64,000 bases of DNA, from NCBI GenBank assembly GCA_024138015.1, contig JAMXBB010000009.1, positions 91,698,616 to 91,762,615 on the forward strand, written 5' to 3'. The DNA comes from Lumnitzera littorea (lineage: Eukaryota > Streptophyta > Magnoliopsida > Myrtales > Combretaceae). Shown piece after piece: positions 1 to 11,339 of this stretch (position 1 is the first letter of the stretch; each line of letters begins with the position of its first letter). The position numbers were made by a program, and so were the translations under genes. The notes beneath the pieces were generated by a model. The model did no database searches. It saw only the letters and a program-made list of their open reading frames with translations, and had not been told where the DNA came from.

Positions 1-58
1 TCTTTCCGTGAATATTGCAAATGTAATTCCTGGTGTTAATTGAGTTTAAAGAACTTAA

Positions 59-1110
59 TTAGCCTATACTGGGTCCGCCGAAAATTGTATTAATTACTCT
101 GTTAGGTGCTTTGTTAGGATTAACATCCTTTACATCTCTTACAGCCATTGCTGGCCGAGTGTCATCCTCATGTTTCTCTCTTCTCCTTTGAGACAGTCTT
201 TCGATTCTTTCGGCATCATGTGCTAGAAATTTTTGCAGGTTCCCGCGTTGTATTGTATCTTTAATTGCATTTTTGAGTTGAATGCACTCATCCGTATTGT
301 GATCCTTGTCACAGTTGAAGTCACAGTACTTATTCAAATTTCTTCTTGAGGGACTCCCTTGCCTTCTTTCCAGCCATTAGAGGATACCTTTCTCCCTATG
401 GACCTCCATCAAAATATTCGAGATTGGATGGTTAATAGGCGTGTAGGATGAGAATGTCAGGATCCTCGGTCTCTTCCTATTGGCGTCTAAACTGTTGTTG
501 TTGTCCGTACCAAGTCTATCCTTAGCATTTTTCCGTTTGTCTTTCTTTCCATCTCCTTTGCTTTGATTAGCCTCTCGTCGTACCTTTATGTTGTCTTCCT
601 GTCGGATGTATGAGGTGGCTTTAGCTTTAAACTCAGCGAAAGTTTTTGGCTTATTCTTTGCAAGAGACTTAAAAAGTCTCCATAAGGATTAACTCCGTTG
701 ATTACGGTGTTGAGGGCCACACTTATATCCAATTCTAGGATATGGACCATTTCGACCATAAATCTGGCCAAATAGTCCTTGATTAACTCATCGGACATTT
801 GTTTGATAGTGTTCAGGATTGAAGAATCCTTAACAAGAAGTTTGCTAGTAAGGAAATGTTGAAGAAACACTTTTGCTAATTCATCGAAACATGAAATGTT
901 GAAGTTTGCTAGTATTTGAACCATGTGCTGGCTGTATTCCCAAAGGTTAAGGGAAAGGCTTAACAGGCCACCGCATCACTTAAACCATGCAACTTAGCCA
1001 ATGTTCAGTAGTACTCCAAGTAGTCTTTGGGGTCCTTCCCATCATATGTTTCGAATTGAGGCAGCTTGATGTACCAAGGAATTACTTCTTCCAAGATCTT
1101 TGGGACAAAA
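59..1110 (-). pseudogene. Ty3/gypsy gag remnant
   Basis: Gag of an LTR retrotransposon, read on the minus strand in broken frames. Around 1110-930 a frame carries the N-terminal gag pattern (LPQFETYDGKDPKDYLEYY, then a stop). At 924-586 the retrotrans_gag core is readable (FDELAKVFLQHFLTSK, IKDYLARF). At 337-59 the C-terminal part is readable (KYCDFNCDKDHNTDECIQLK, ending in an IFGGP box before protease). Frameshifts separate the pieces and there is no single start-to-stop ORF. It lies downstream of a matching primer-binding site and LTR, so it is the gag of that element. The C-terminal motif suggests the Tat-type branch of plant gypsy elements, which is my inference. Protease and pol would lie beyond the left edge. 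Confidence 0.8.
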
Positions 1111-1550
1111 GAACTTTTCTTGATTTGGAACTATTTGGTTACTGAAACAGGGGTGCTGACATGCAAAGGTCCTGCATGATGTACATGTTGCAGGTGCTTG
1201 CCCTTATCAATCTTTTTGAAAGTAAGAGCTGTAAGTCACACTGCAACCTTAGCTTGCTTTCTTGGCTATTTTAGTGAATAAATGGAATCATCAGTACTAT
1301 TGGCATAATCATCGCCATGCTCTTTTTCCTGATTCGGGTGAAAACTTTTATGGAGAAGGTCAAGGATTTGTTCGTGTTTTTCATTTAACTCAGAATTTTC
1401 TTTTGCTAAATCGAGACAAAGTTGCTCGAGTCAAGCCAATCATTATTCATTAGCATGCTAACTCCTTCCTTCAGGATGTTGGGAGGAAGTACTAGCACCT
1501 GCACTTCATGTCATCCTAAATCTAGCCATGTAGTCGTGTTTAGAGAAAAA

Positions 1551-1562
1551 TAGACGGCGCCA
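1551..1562 (-). other. Primer-binding site of the minus-strand gypsy element
   Basis: Minus strand reads TGGCGCCGTCTA two bases after the LTR end at 1565. TGGCGCC-type primer-binding sites are usual in plant gypsy elements of this kind. It fixes the element's orientation and the inner LTR boundary. Confidence 0.75.
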
Positions 1563-1564
1563 AA

Positions 1565-2380
1565 TGTTGTTGGCGAATTTTGAGGTAAGAAATAGTCCTG
1601 TAAAAGAGAGTAAAATACTTGGTACTGAGGTCAGTCCGGTACGGCCACTCTAATGCCTAAGTTAGAACGGTGATTTAGTATAGTAAGTATGTGAATAAGA
1701 AGTGTCAGAGAGCTCTTACAGAGTTTCTTTTTAGTATTTATAGACGGCTGTATCTAAGGCAATTGTCGTATCTAAGACAGTTGTTGAGGTAATTGTTAAG
1801 ACAAATGGAGATCTCTTGACTTGACATCTCCCCTAATATGTAAGGATAATAAATGGTTGTAAAATATAACCGTGTTTATGATAACTGGTCGCGCCATAGA
1901 TTTGAATTCAAACCAAGAGTGTTTCTTGTACACGGCATAAGTGCTATGTGTCTTCTACAGAGGGCAAATGCTGGGAGAGTCAATTACTTGGCATCTTGGC
2001 CAATGAAAGGATAAGTATAAGTTGAGCAAAAACTGACTATCAATAACTGGAGTGCAGTAGTGGTCTGTGGTTGCGAAGAGGATAAGGCTGGGTTATACGT
2101 AGGTGATCTAACCGTGCCAGAGTTGGGTTTTAGGTAGCGCGTGACCTAGGTTATGTAATGTCGTTGCTTCTGTATGTTGTATGAGTGAGGGAAAGAGAGA
2201 AGTCGAGTGTGTTACGTATCGTATGTGTATTTGTATGTGGGTGTTCGGCGTAGATGGGGACTATGTGCATGTGTCGTATTGTTGGTTGTAGAGGTAACTA
2301 TAGCTGGCCGTAGATGGTGTAGTAAGTTAGGGGCGAGGGTTTGGAGTTACTGTGTGTATGTAGAATTTAGGTTAACAACA
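1565..2380 (-). repeat. 5' LTR of the minus-strand gypsy element
   Basis: An 816-bp LTR inferred from one copy. It is bounded by a perfect 7-bp inverted terminal pair, TGTTGTT at 1565 and AACAACA ending at 2380, and abuts the primer-binding site. A TATA box sits inside at 1735-1743. The partner LTR is outside the window, so the outer boundary rests on the terminal TG..CA pair only. The five bases beyond it (tagga) would be one copy of the target-site duplication. Confidence 0.7.
1735..1743 (-). promoter_or_regulatory. TATA box in gypsy LTR
   Basis: Minus strand reads CTATAAATA, about 170 bp before the LTR/primer-binding-site junction, the usual place for an LTR promoter. Confidence 0.6.
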
Positions 2381-2438
2381 TAGGACATGACGAGATTAAG
2401 AGAAGGAGAATCCAATGGTGGTGTATGTTCTGTTCAAT

Positions 2439-2561
2439 GAGAGAGAGAGAGGGTCAATTGAGAGAGAAGGCCGAGAGAGATAGGTTAAGAGAGAGGGGAG
2501 ATCGAGAGAGAGATAAGTTAAGAGAGAGATAGTGGAGAGAGAGAGAAGATGATAGAGAGAG
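2439..2561. repeat. GA-rich simple repeat
   Basis: Interrupted GA dinucleotide runs with short spacers (gagagagagaggg, agagagagat and similar). The rest of 2381-2930 shows no coding signal. Confidence 0.85.
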
Positions 2562-2929
2562 GTTAATTTGTGTGTCTATGTTTGTATGAATTGAAAAAAA
2601 GGACTCCCCTCCAAGATTTCCTCTTTTTTTTTTGTTTTTCCAATCCCAAATTGAAAGAGTAAATGAATGGATCCGACCTTGATTTTAGATTCAATTCACA
2701 GTAAGATATGCCTATTTTGCAATTTCACCATTAATTTGGTGAAATTACAACAATAAATCACTTAAAATTAATGCTGAAGTTGATTGACCAAGAAAGAAAT
2801 TACAAGAAAAATCTGGGGAAAATGCAGGAAATGGGGAGAAAGAGAAACGAAAGTGCTGATATAGTACTAACGTAGCACTACATCAACCAATGAGAAAGTG
2901 CTACATGTCTTTGACAAACACATGGTGAT

Positions 2930-3535
2930 GACATGTCCCATACGTGGCATGATACGTATCAACCATGTAGCGACACGTGGCATAATAAGACCCTAAAGCG
3001 TGGCAATGTGTTTTGTAACAAACCAAAAGGGTGTTTTCTACCTTCTACAAGACTCGAACCCCAAACCTTTAAACTAAACCCAATTCAATGCTCAAGTGTT
3101 TTACCGATAGGCCGTTAACCTATACTTTGCCCATATATATAAGCTAGATTCAAGTTTAAGCCTAGGTCCAACAGTTCTTTATTTAAATTTATTAAAAATC
3201 TATTCTATTTAAACTACCTTAAAAAAATTATTATTTTTTAAATCCCTTATTTTTCAAATTTTTTTATTTTTGGTGACTTTTAAAAAATTTTAAATATTTT
3301 TAAATTTTTCCATTTTTTCGTATTTTTTCTAAATATCTTATTTTTTGTGCTTTTCCCTATTCTTGTATTTTTCTATCTTTCTAGAATTTTTAAGTTTTCT
3401 TAATTTGCTATTTTTTATATTTTTTTTTTCTATATCTCTTATTTTTGAGGTTTTCTTTATTATTTTTTTTTTGTATTTTTCCTAATTTAGGATCCTTTGA
3501 GAAAGGGTAGTGCAAAAATGAGGTGTCCATAGCAA
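2930..3535 (-). repeat. Dispersed repeat copy A with tRNA-like module
   Basis: Shares order and sequence with 7085-7775. Each copy has a tRNA-like head on the minus strand, then a conserved 'aagcctagg' segment, then about 250 bp of T-rich sequence, and ends in a 'gagtgtctaca'-like tail. Here the head spans 3051-3120. It has an A-box-like stretch (GGCCTATCGGTAAAACAC) and a clear B box (GGGGTTCGAGTC). It may be a tRNA-derived SINE or a tRNA-like piece captured by an LTR element; I cannot assign the family. Confidence 0.5.
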
Positions 3536-3559
3536 TAAGGCTTCACCCACATCAAATTA

Positions 3560-4447
3560 TCATATGTCTCCCTTGACTTGTTTGTCCCTCTTGAGACCCA
3601 ACACCAATTTTACCAATATGCTGAGGGTCGGTTCCAACAGCTCCAAAATGAAGTTCATCACCTTTAGAATGAAGTTTAAGGTCTCTCCAATATCAACTAA
3701 CATATCTATTTGGGCTTTAGTGATTTGTATGCCTACTTCCAGCTCTAGTACCATTGTCTAACTTCCTCCAATGATGATGATGAGTCTTAGGGCACACTTC
3801 TAGGTTCTTGTTCCTTATCTTTTATTATCATTTAGGTTGACCTTGATGCCTCATTTTGTTGTTTTTGTGAACTTAGCCTTTTAGCCTCTCTCTATGGATG
3901 TTTTATGTCTTTGCACTCCATCCTTATGTTTATGAACCTAATAATCCATCATATGAACTATGCTTGGCTTGCTTTTTTATGTTTAGCAAATGAATGACTT
4001 GTGTTTGGAAATTTGAGAAGTTAGGATTGGTGTAAGCCCATGAGCTTGCTTATTGTGGTTTGAAGTCTTGTCCTTGAGGATTTCTTTTCTTTTGATAGGG
4101 GGCATATCCTACGGCTTAAGCTAAGATCATGTCGAATTGTCAACTTGTTTGTCTCTTCCCCTTTACCACCTGGAATCTCATCTTTTTAATGAGGCCAAAA
4201 GGGGAGAAAAACTTCAAGTCATCTAAAGTCTCTTTTATTTTTTAATCTTAGAAAACAATTAATTAAGTTCCATATAAAAATTGTAATCATGAATATGTTA
4301 TGTTGTCCCTTAAACTAATGCTCATGAATTCAACATCCAACCTTGCTCCTCAAAGTTTAAACTTATAAATTTTATGAATGTGAGATTAAGTAGGGATATT
4401 AGATTAAGGGAGAGTATAAGTTTTGTCCTCATCAAAAAGGAAAAGAT
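3560..4447 (+). mobile_element. 3' internal part of a gag-only LTR element (second copy)
   Basis: Noncoding in its present state. It resembles the 3' internal end of the element at 19332-25735 read on the other strand. Both carry 'ggcttaag', then 'aggccaaaaggggagaa', then a polypurine tract followed by the LTR. The polypurine tract here is at 4434-4447 (AAAAAGGAAAAGAT). The 5' part is missing and the left junction lies against repeat copy A near 3540. Confidence 0.6.
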
Positions 4448-5568
4448 TGTTAAACATTTCAATATGCATGATTTTGATGAGACAAAACTTAATTATGGTT
4501 AAAAGCACTTATGCATTGAATTGAATAAATATCAAACTTAAATGATTACAAATTAAGGCACTTTAGAGTCAAAATTCTCGAGAGTTTATTTTGTTATGCA
4601 TTGGAATAGGTTTGGTTCTTTGTTGTCTCATGTTATAGGAAATAAGAGGAAAAATTATTTAGACACAGGGCATATTGATCTATTGGTAGACATACTGGTG
4701 ATCGATCGATAACCCCATTTCAACCCTACAACATTCTATGAATAAAGTAAAGGATGATGCCTAAGTTAACGGTCAATTGATGCAAAGACTTAATGCAACT
4801 GATCAATTGGTAGCTTACCTAATGATCAATTGGTAGCATAGACTCTAACCTACAACATTCTGTGCTCATCTTAAAGACAAGCGACGTGTCCAAGCATCCA
4901 ATTAGTAAAGAGTAATAGTTAGAGAATTTTCTACCAAGCATTTGATTGGTAGCTTGGTAATGATCAATTGGTGGTACTATAAAACTAACTGTTGGGTGCA
5001 TTTAATGCAGCAATAGGAAGAAATTTGTCAACCTTATTTATACTCCAACTACCCGCCAAAGATAAGAAGGATTCTGATCTTTAACTACAAATTCCAAACA
5101 TTCTCTTATATTTTTGTTTTTCTATTAATTGTGCTTTGTCTTGTTATCTATTTGAGAGAGAAAATTAAGATTGTAGTGCTTAGGTTTTATCACTTATAAG
5201 TTCATCTTACAAAAGCACTACACTAGAAAAATTGAGATTAAGCTTAAAGTGTAATTGAGTGATTATTGTGTATTTAAGAAGTGGTACAAGCTCTTAATTG
5301 AGCATTATGCTATTGTGATGTGTGTAAAGTCTTCAGTTGGAGACATTAGTATCTATAGAGAGTAGAGGACAATTTAAACTCTATGTTTTATCATGGCTTG
5401 ATCCTCTTTTACCCTATTTCTTTTATTTTCGCATTTACTATCATTGTTTATCATGTAATTTACTTATTATTGTTATATTTATCACTAAAGTCTAAAGAGA
5501 ATTGAAATTTGTTATTAATACTCAATTCACTCCCCTCTTAAGTATTATTGAGCTTAGTTTTTTTCTCC
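4448..5568 (+). repeat. 3' LTR of the plus-strand gag-only element
   Basis: Starts TGTTAAAC directly after the polypurine tract. The first 50 bases match the LTR start of the 19332-25735 element, including 'TTTTGATGAGA(A)CAAAAC'. The end is approximate: an 'attcactcccctcttaag' motif near 5535-5552 matches the other family's LTR end. Four copies of a 'gatcaattggtag'-like motif lie between 4680 and 4980, where the other LTRs carry a 63-bp tandem array. Confidence 0.6.
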
Positions 5569-6340
5569 CGATTCTTATAAATTAGGTTTTTTTTAAACCG
5601 ATCAATAGTAAACTCTATCCGTTTAATATTGACCCTTGATTAGGGTTTAAAGAAAGTTTTTTAATTTGAAAAATGTTTAGAGTTACCACCCCATAGTTGG
5701 GAAAAAGAGTTAAGTTATAACCAATTGATTCGATTGATTATAACTTAGCTATTGATCTTTCAATGAAATCGATTTTGTTAGAACAATTTTTTAAAACTAA
5801 AGATCTAGATCCGAGAGCTAATTTTTTAAACCCTTAACGGGTACCATTTTTTAAACTTTTTTATTTTAATTTTTCTTTTCAAAATTACCCTTAATGAAAT
5901 CTATCTGCATGCAACTTGATTTAATTATAATAAGATAAAGTGATCAATTATTTATAAAAGATGGAAAAGGAAAAATTTCCATATTTTAAGTTGCCCCGTA
6001 CTTACGTACAAGTGCCTATGTACCTGCTATTAGGAATCAAACTTCCGTAGTTTGTTTCGAAAATATTATCGGGTTAGTTAATTTTAAATTTGGAAAGTGG
6101 CCGAGTTTATATCTCTTAACTATTTTATTTTATTTTCTTTAATAAAAATTCCTAAGAAAAAAGGGTCATAATTTGGTGATTTTATTTTTTAGGAAAATTC
6201 TAAAATATCCTAATTTTTTAAAAAAAGGTTCATTTATTTTTATTTATTTAAAAATAAACTTCTAAGTAATAAAATTTTTTAGAGAAATCCTAAAATACCT
6301 AAATACGACTTTTCATGAAATATGCAATTACTATAGCTAA
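5569..6340. other. Noncoding, retroelement-like
   Basis: AT-rich with no open frame of note. The stretch near 5990-6055 ('gtacttacgtacaagtgcc', then 'ggaatcaaacttccgtag') resembles a leader/LTR motif seen in many plant gypsy elements, so this is probably old LTR or UTR sequence. I see no boundaries. Confidence 0.35.
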
Positions 6341-6509
6341 CATACTTAATTATAAAAAAGATACCTAAACCAATTAAAAGATGCCTAATTATAAGCAAGT
6401 TATAAGCCAGTAGCCTAAATCATAGAAAATATGTCTAATTATAGAAAAGAAACCTACACCATGGAAAAGAAGCTTAAATCATTGAAAAGATGTTTAAATT
6501 ATGAAAAAC
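6341..6509. repeat. Degenerate 20-bp minisatellite, about 8 units
   Basis: Consecutive units of about 20 bp on the theme A-x-CCTAAATCATNGAAAAG start near 6341, 6361, 6381 (long, 30 bp), 6411, 6431, 6450, 6470 and 6490. Sequence on either side (6510-7084) is A/T-rich and noncoding. Confidence 0.75.
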
Positions 6510-7084
6510 ATGTTTAAAGAGTTTATTTATTTTATTGAAAAAAGGATTTTTCTAAATGAGAGGACATCTTTATTTTTCATTATTATTTTTCTAATTTTTT
6601 ATTATTTTTATTTTTTATTGTATATTTCTGACTAAAATATAAAAATAAGCTAACCAAACAAACTAGGCATTTTCCTTTCTTTTTTTCTTTTTCTTCTCTT
6701 TTTTTTCTTTTTTGTTTTTTTTTTCTTTTTATAGTTGCAAATAGAATATAATCATAACAACAAAAAGAAAAGGAAAAAGTATGATATTACAAAAATAAAT
6801 AAAAACAAAGAAAACAAAGAACAGAAAACAAAACACAAATCAAAACCAAAGTAGAGCCAGATCAAGTTAGAGTTCCCACAAATCCTAGAAAAAGGGGCCA
6901 TGTAGAGAGAGAATGGCGTTGTGAATGAATTTAAGTAATTATGAGTGATGAGTTGATGGATTATAGTTAAATGGAATCTCCAATCTATAAGTATCATGGT
7001 CAAGTTAAGGATAGAAAATATTAAATACAATATGATTTTCTTCCATATTTGGGTTGGGTGAACTTAGACAATATATGATGTTAA

Positions 7085-7775
7085 ATACAAAGCTATGCAT
7101 GCCAAAGTTTGTCCAACATGCGTAAGAGTGTGCTTAGTACACTTAGAAGTGAGTTGGTAAATGATATGGCTCATGATGTGGCGATGATACGGCAATAAAG
7201 TGAGAAAAGAAAATAAAAGATGCATTTTGCACCTTCCATGGATTGAACCCAAGATCTCCAAGTCATATGAAATATCAAGTTCGAGTGCTTATCAACTCTA
7301 AATGCTTGGCCAGATGAGCTATTAGTTTTTCCTTATTCATATGTGTAATAAATTGTATATATGGACTAGATTAACTTAAGTTAGATTCAAATATAAGCCT
7401 AGGATCAATGACCTTTTCTTTATTTTATTATATTCTACTAAGCTGACTGAAATATTTATTTTTTTTTTCTAAATCTTTTTTTTTTATATTTTTCTAAATT
7501 TTATATTTTTGTGATTTTTTCTGAGTTATTTATTTATTTATTTTTTTTATTTTCTTAAATATTCTATTTTTTGTATTTTTCTAAATTTCTTATTTTTTTG
7601 GCTTTCTTTCTTAAATTTTCTACTTTTTTTTATTTTTCTAGATTTCTTATTTTTTGGGTTTTTCTAATTTTTCTTTTTTTTTTTTTTACTTTTTTCTTAA
7701 TTTGGAACCCTATTCTAAAAATTTTGAAAAATAAATGGAACAAAAATGGAGTATCTACAAGTATTCGCCTAGTGT
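7085..7775 (-). repeat. Dispersed repeat copy B with tRNA-like module
   Basis: Second copy of the family at 2930-3535. The minus-strand tRNA-like head is at 7240-7323, with an A-box-like stretch (ATAGCTCATCTGGCCAAGC) and a B box (GGGTTCAATCC). It is followed at higher coordinates by the shared 'aagcctagg' segment and a T-rich tract to about 7700. The tail near 7755 reads 'aaaatggagtatctaca', as at the end of copy A. Confidence 0.5.
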
Positions 7776-8287
7776 CTTTCACCCCCCATTTTTCAATCAA
7801 CAACATTCTAATGATGATTGCTCAAAACTTTATATACCATTCATTGACCATGTAATCTAGCTTCTTTAGGACTCCATAGAAAAAATTCAAAAGAAAAATA
7901 GTGAGATATATGTCAATAGATGAAACAAGGGTTTTGTTGAAGGGAAACTATGTAAGGCATGGGTTGAAATCATTTTATGACCATGAAGAAAAATCTCTAA
8001 TAAAATCATACACAATGAAACGTACCTCTTTTCCCTATTTATGAATAAAAACTACACCTCTCTCTACCAAAAAAGTTCGAGGGTTACAAGTCTTAATGAA
8101 AGTAAATGATCTAATTAGAGTTTCTTGAATGGATGCTTGAGATGAGGAATTCTTGCTCGGTTTGTCAAAAATTAAGTTCAGGAATTGATTGTTATATCGT
8201 AGAAATCTTAATTAACTAATAGATTGATTATAGATCTACTTAGATTTGGAGACGAAAATAAGAAAAGGGACGATAACACCACCAAAT

Positions 8288-8800
8288 CTATATCAATATA
8301 CAAAATTTGGGGAATTCCTAAAAAAGTTATGGAAGTGGGTTATGTTTCACTAAAGATATTGTCAATATTGACCGGTGATTTTCACTTCACTATGCGGTTA
8401 CTTACAAGACAAAACACAGTTACAGGGGGTGTCGAAGTTTGCTTCGACATGATCATCCAATGCTTAAGTTAAGTGATGAGGGAATGAGAAATCTTAATTA
8501 AGAGAGAAGGAATGAAGATCCCATACCTAAAGGCCTCATCTCTTATTTATGGAGGATAAGCTTAAGCTATTCTCTGGACTGGACTCATTAAATCTTAGCC
8601 TAAATCTTCAACTGGTTGGTCTAGGGCTTAGGGCCCATGTTGGAGATGAGGTTGAACTATTTTCTATACTGGGCTTACTAAAGCTTAGCCTAAGTCTTTG
8701 GCTAGTCAATTTAGGAGGTAAGGGCCTATATCCCAAAAGACCTATCAAGACAAACCACTTTTCAATCTTACCCTAATGCCAATAGTAGAAGGTAAGATGG
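8288..8800 (-). repeat. LTR-like fragment with promoter
   Basis: The minus strand has TATA-like ATAAATAAG at 8543-8551, then a pyrimidine-rich stretch and 'cttaacttaagcattgg'. This layout is typical of the R region of many plant LTRs. A possible degraded primer-binding site (TTTGGTGGTGTTATCG) lies just below 8288. No partner LTR and no coding remnant are visible, so boundaries are estimates. 7776-8287 shows nothing else. Confidence 0.35.
8551..8735. repeat. Imperfect tandem duplication, about 90 bp
   Basis: Two diverged copies, about 8551-8640 and 8641-8735. Shared landmarks are 'cttagcctaa(a/g)tctt' and '(g)ggcttactaaa/actcattaaa', and each copy ends in 'agggcc'. Confidence 0.6.
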
Positions 8801-9562
8801 GAAAGAACACAAAAGCTAACATGAACATCAAACAAAAAGTATTAGAGGGGAAAAAACAAAAATTCACTGCATTGATACACTCACTTCATTCCTTCAAATT
8901 CAAAAGCATGTAGATTGCAGCTCAAAGTCCAGCTACACCTGATACTAATCAACAGGAGATATATATGAATTTTTTATGACCTCATTAATCTTATACATTA
9001 TTTCATAGGATTCGACATAGGAAGCAAAAAGATTCACCATATTGGTAGATTCAAAAGAAAAGCAATTTAGAAAACAAACTCACTTATGGAGGCAAACCCT
9101 TAGTATCAAACTCATTAATGAAGATGGTAAGAATGCCATTTATTCAGTATAATTAATTTAATCGAACTATTTACGTGCAATAATATTTCTTACATTCTTA
9201 TGTACTCATGGTAAGTTATTACTCTGCACACTAATCTAAGGAACATCAAGTGCAAAATCTTCTACAATGAAGTACCTAAAATTGCCAAGGTCAATTCTCT
9301 ATGCAGCATTAGCATGTAGATCAACTTAACTTTATCTTTTTTTTTTCCAATAATTAAACCTTTTTTCGATTTGGTTGAAAGGACCAATTCAATTTACTTT
9401 TTCGAACCAAACGGTAAACCAAACTACTAAGGCTAAACCAAGCCATTATTCAACCCAATTGTAAAAAGAACTAATTTTTCAATTAGGTTTACAATTTTTT
9501 TACCCAATTCTACTTACTTGTTAGGTTAAATAAGGTTCTACATTACCTTTTACTTTCATTGG
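8801..9562. other. Noncoding, nothing recognised
   Basis: AT-rich sequence without a plausible gene, RNA or element boundary on either strand. Confidence 0.5.
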
Positions 9563-9848
9563 CTTGCTAAGAACATTATGTAATACCTTCTACATAGATC
9601 ATATATTGTGTAAACTTGCCAAATCTTCACATTTCACACATCTTTCCTCTGTTTTTTAGATTAATTTAGCTCAAAATTCCTTTAAAATAAAACATTTACA
9701 ACTAGTTTGCTAAGAGCATTATGTAATACTTGCTACATAGATCATAAATCACAGAAACTTACCAATTTTTACATTTAACACACCTTACCTCCATTTTTTA
9801 AATCAATTTAGCTCAAAATTCCTTCAAGATCAAACATTTACAATTCAG
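9563..9848. repeat. Tandem duplication, 143-bp unit
   Basis: Two imperfect copies, 9563-9705 and 9706-9848. Both carry 'gctaaga(a/g)cattatgtaata', 'ctacatagatcata', 'tttagctcaaaattcctt' and 'aaacatttaca' in the same order and spacing. No coding potential. Confidence 0.85.
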
Positions 9849-11339
9849 CTTATCATGTCAAAGTTATGATTATAACTATGCATCTAGGTAATAGTTCAAA
9901 ATTACTAAATATAGCCAATTAACATAAAAATTTCATCAGAAGTTAAGCATAAACAATAGATGTTGATTCTGTTCATTTTAGGATCTTATAAGAATTCATT
10001 CAATTTATGAAAATTCATTGTTTAAAATTGGTGATTTTAGACTCAAAAACTTGTTTATTTACTAAATTGCTCACTTTTGCTTCACAAATTGAATGTGATT
10101 CTATTGCACATCATTTTAACTCCTATCAAATAAATAAATAAATAAAAGAACAAACGTTTGAAAAATCGCTAATTTTTCAAAAATTCTAGATTAGTGGTTT
10201 TCCAAAAATCAAAATTTTATGAAAATCTAACAAGTTGCTATGCAGTAACATTTTACATAATTGTAAATTAGATATTATAAGAAGTTTATAGAATATTTTT
10301 TAGACCAAAATAGTTTTGTTTTCATTTTGGAAAATAGCATTGGAAATCATTTAGGATAAAGCATTTATTAAGAGCAATACATATATAACTTGCAAATCAT
10401 ATCATAACAAAATTACAACATATGATTAAACCTAAAATGACTAACTAAGAATAATTTTTTTAAAAATTTTCCCACACGATTTTGTACCTTTAGAAAATTA
10501 TTGAAAATTGGATGGAAATCAAACACTCACTAATGTGACTACTTTCGACCTAATTGATGGCAAGGCTTTGATAGCAATACCAGTAGGGTAGTGCTCTATT
10601 AGGTAGTTGTGATAGCTTATTGTTAGGTTGTCATTTAGTTCTTGAATTAGTTTTCCTCCAATTTTCTTGATTTTTATATATCTTCCCTTGAATTCTTTTG
10701 AGCTCCACTAATTTTCCTAGGACCTCTAACTGTCTAAAATGGCTACATAAAGGTGAAATGAGATTTATATAAAAGGGGTTTAAAGGTCTTTTTACATGAA
10801 TTAGCCATATGTCATTTTTTGCAAATTTACATAATTGCATCATTACATTATGTGTCCAATTCTTTTTATATCTAAACTTACTCTTACTTATGTAATATTC
10901 ATGGGCTACCACATCATTTTCATGCAAGATACAATGAATTTGGATAACTTTTGGAGTTTATTTAGTAGTTATTTAATTAGTAGGTATAATTTATAAATTT
11001 TTAAGGTTTTTATTAATTTTCAAGTATATATTCTACATATCAAGTTACTTAGTGATTTTACATTATCCTCAAATATGATTTCATGTCATTTTATTAACTT
11101 TATTATTTAAATAATTTATCTCTAAGATTTCATTAATTTTTGGAACTCAAATTTTACAGTTTTGATGAATAATGATTAATAATGATATATTTTATGTTGT
11201 TAATTATACTAATTTTTTTTATTAATATGCCTCTAAAGATCATACCTACGAAGCCACTTCAACTAATTTCAAGGTCTCATCATGAATTTCGAGCTAAAAT
11301 GGAAAACTTTTATGGATGCCCTAAACTTTTTGTATTAAT
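9849..11339. other. Noncoding AT-rich stretch
   Basis: No convincing gene or element end. The 98-codon minus-strand open frame at 10631-10927 has no recognisable motif and biased low-complexity composition; I do not treat it as a gene. Confidence 0.45.

Noticed and set aside
6752..7030. 92-codon minus frame rich in Phe and Leu
   Set aside because: Translation of an A/T-rich low-complexity tract, not a membrane protein.
7571..7855. 94-codon plus frame rich in Phe
   Set aside because: The T-rich tail of a dispersed repeat read as protein.
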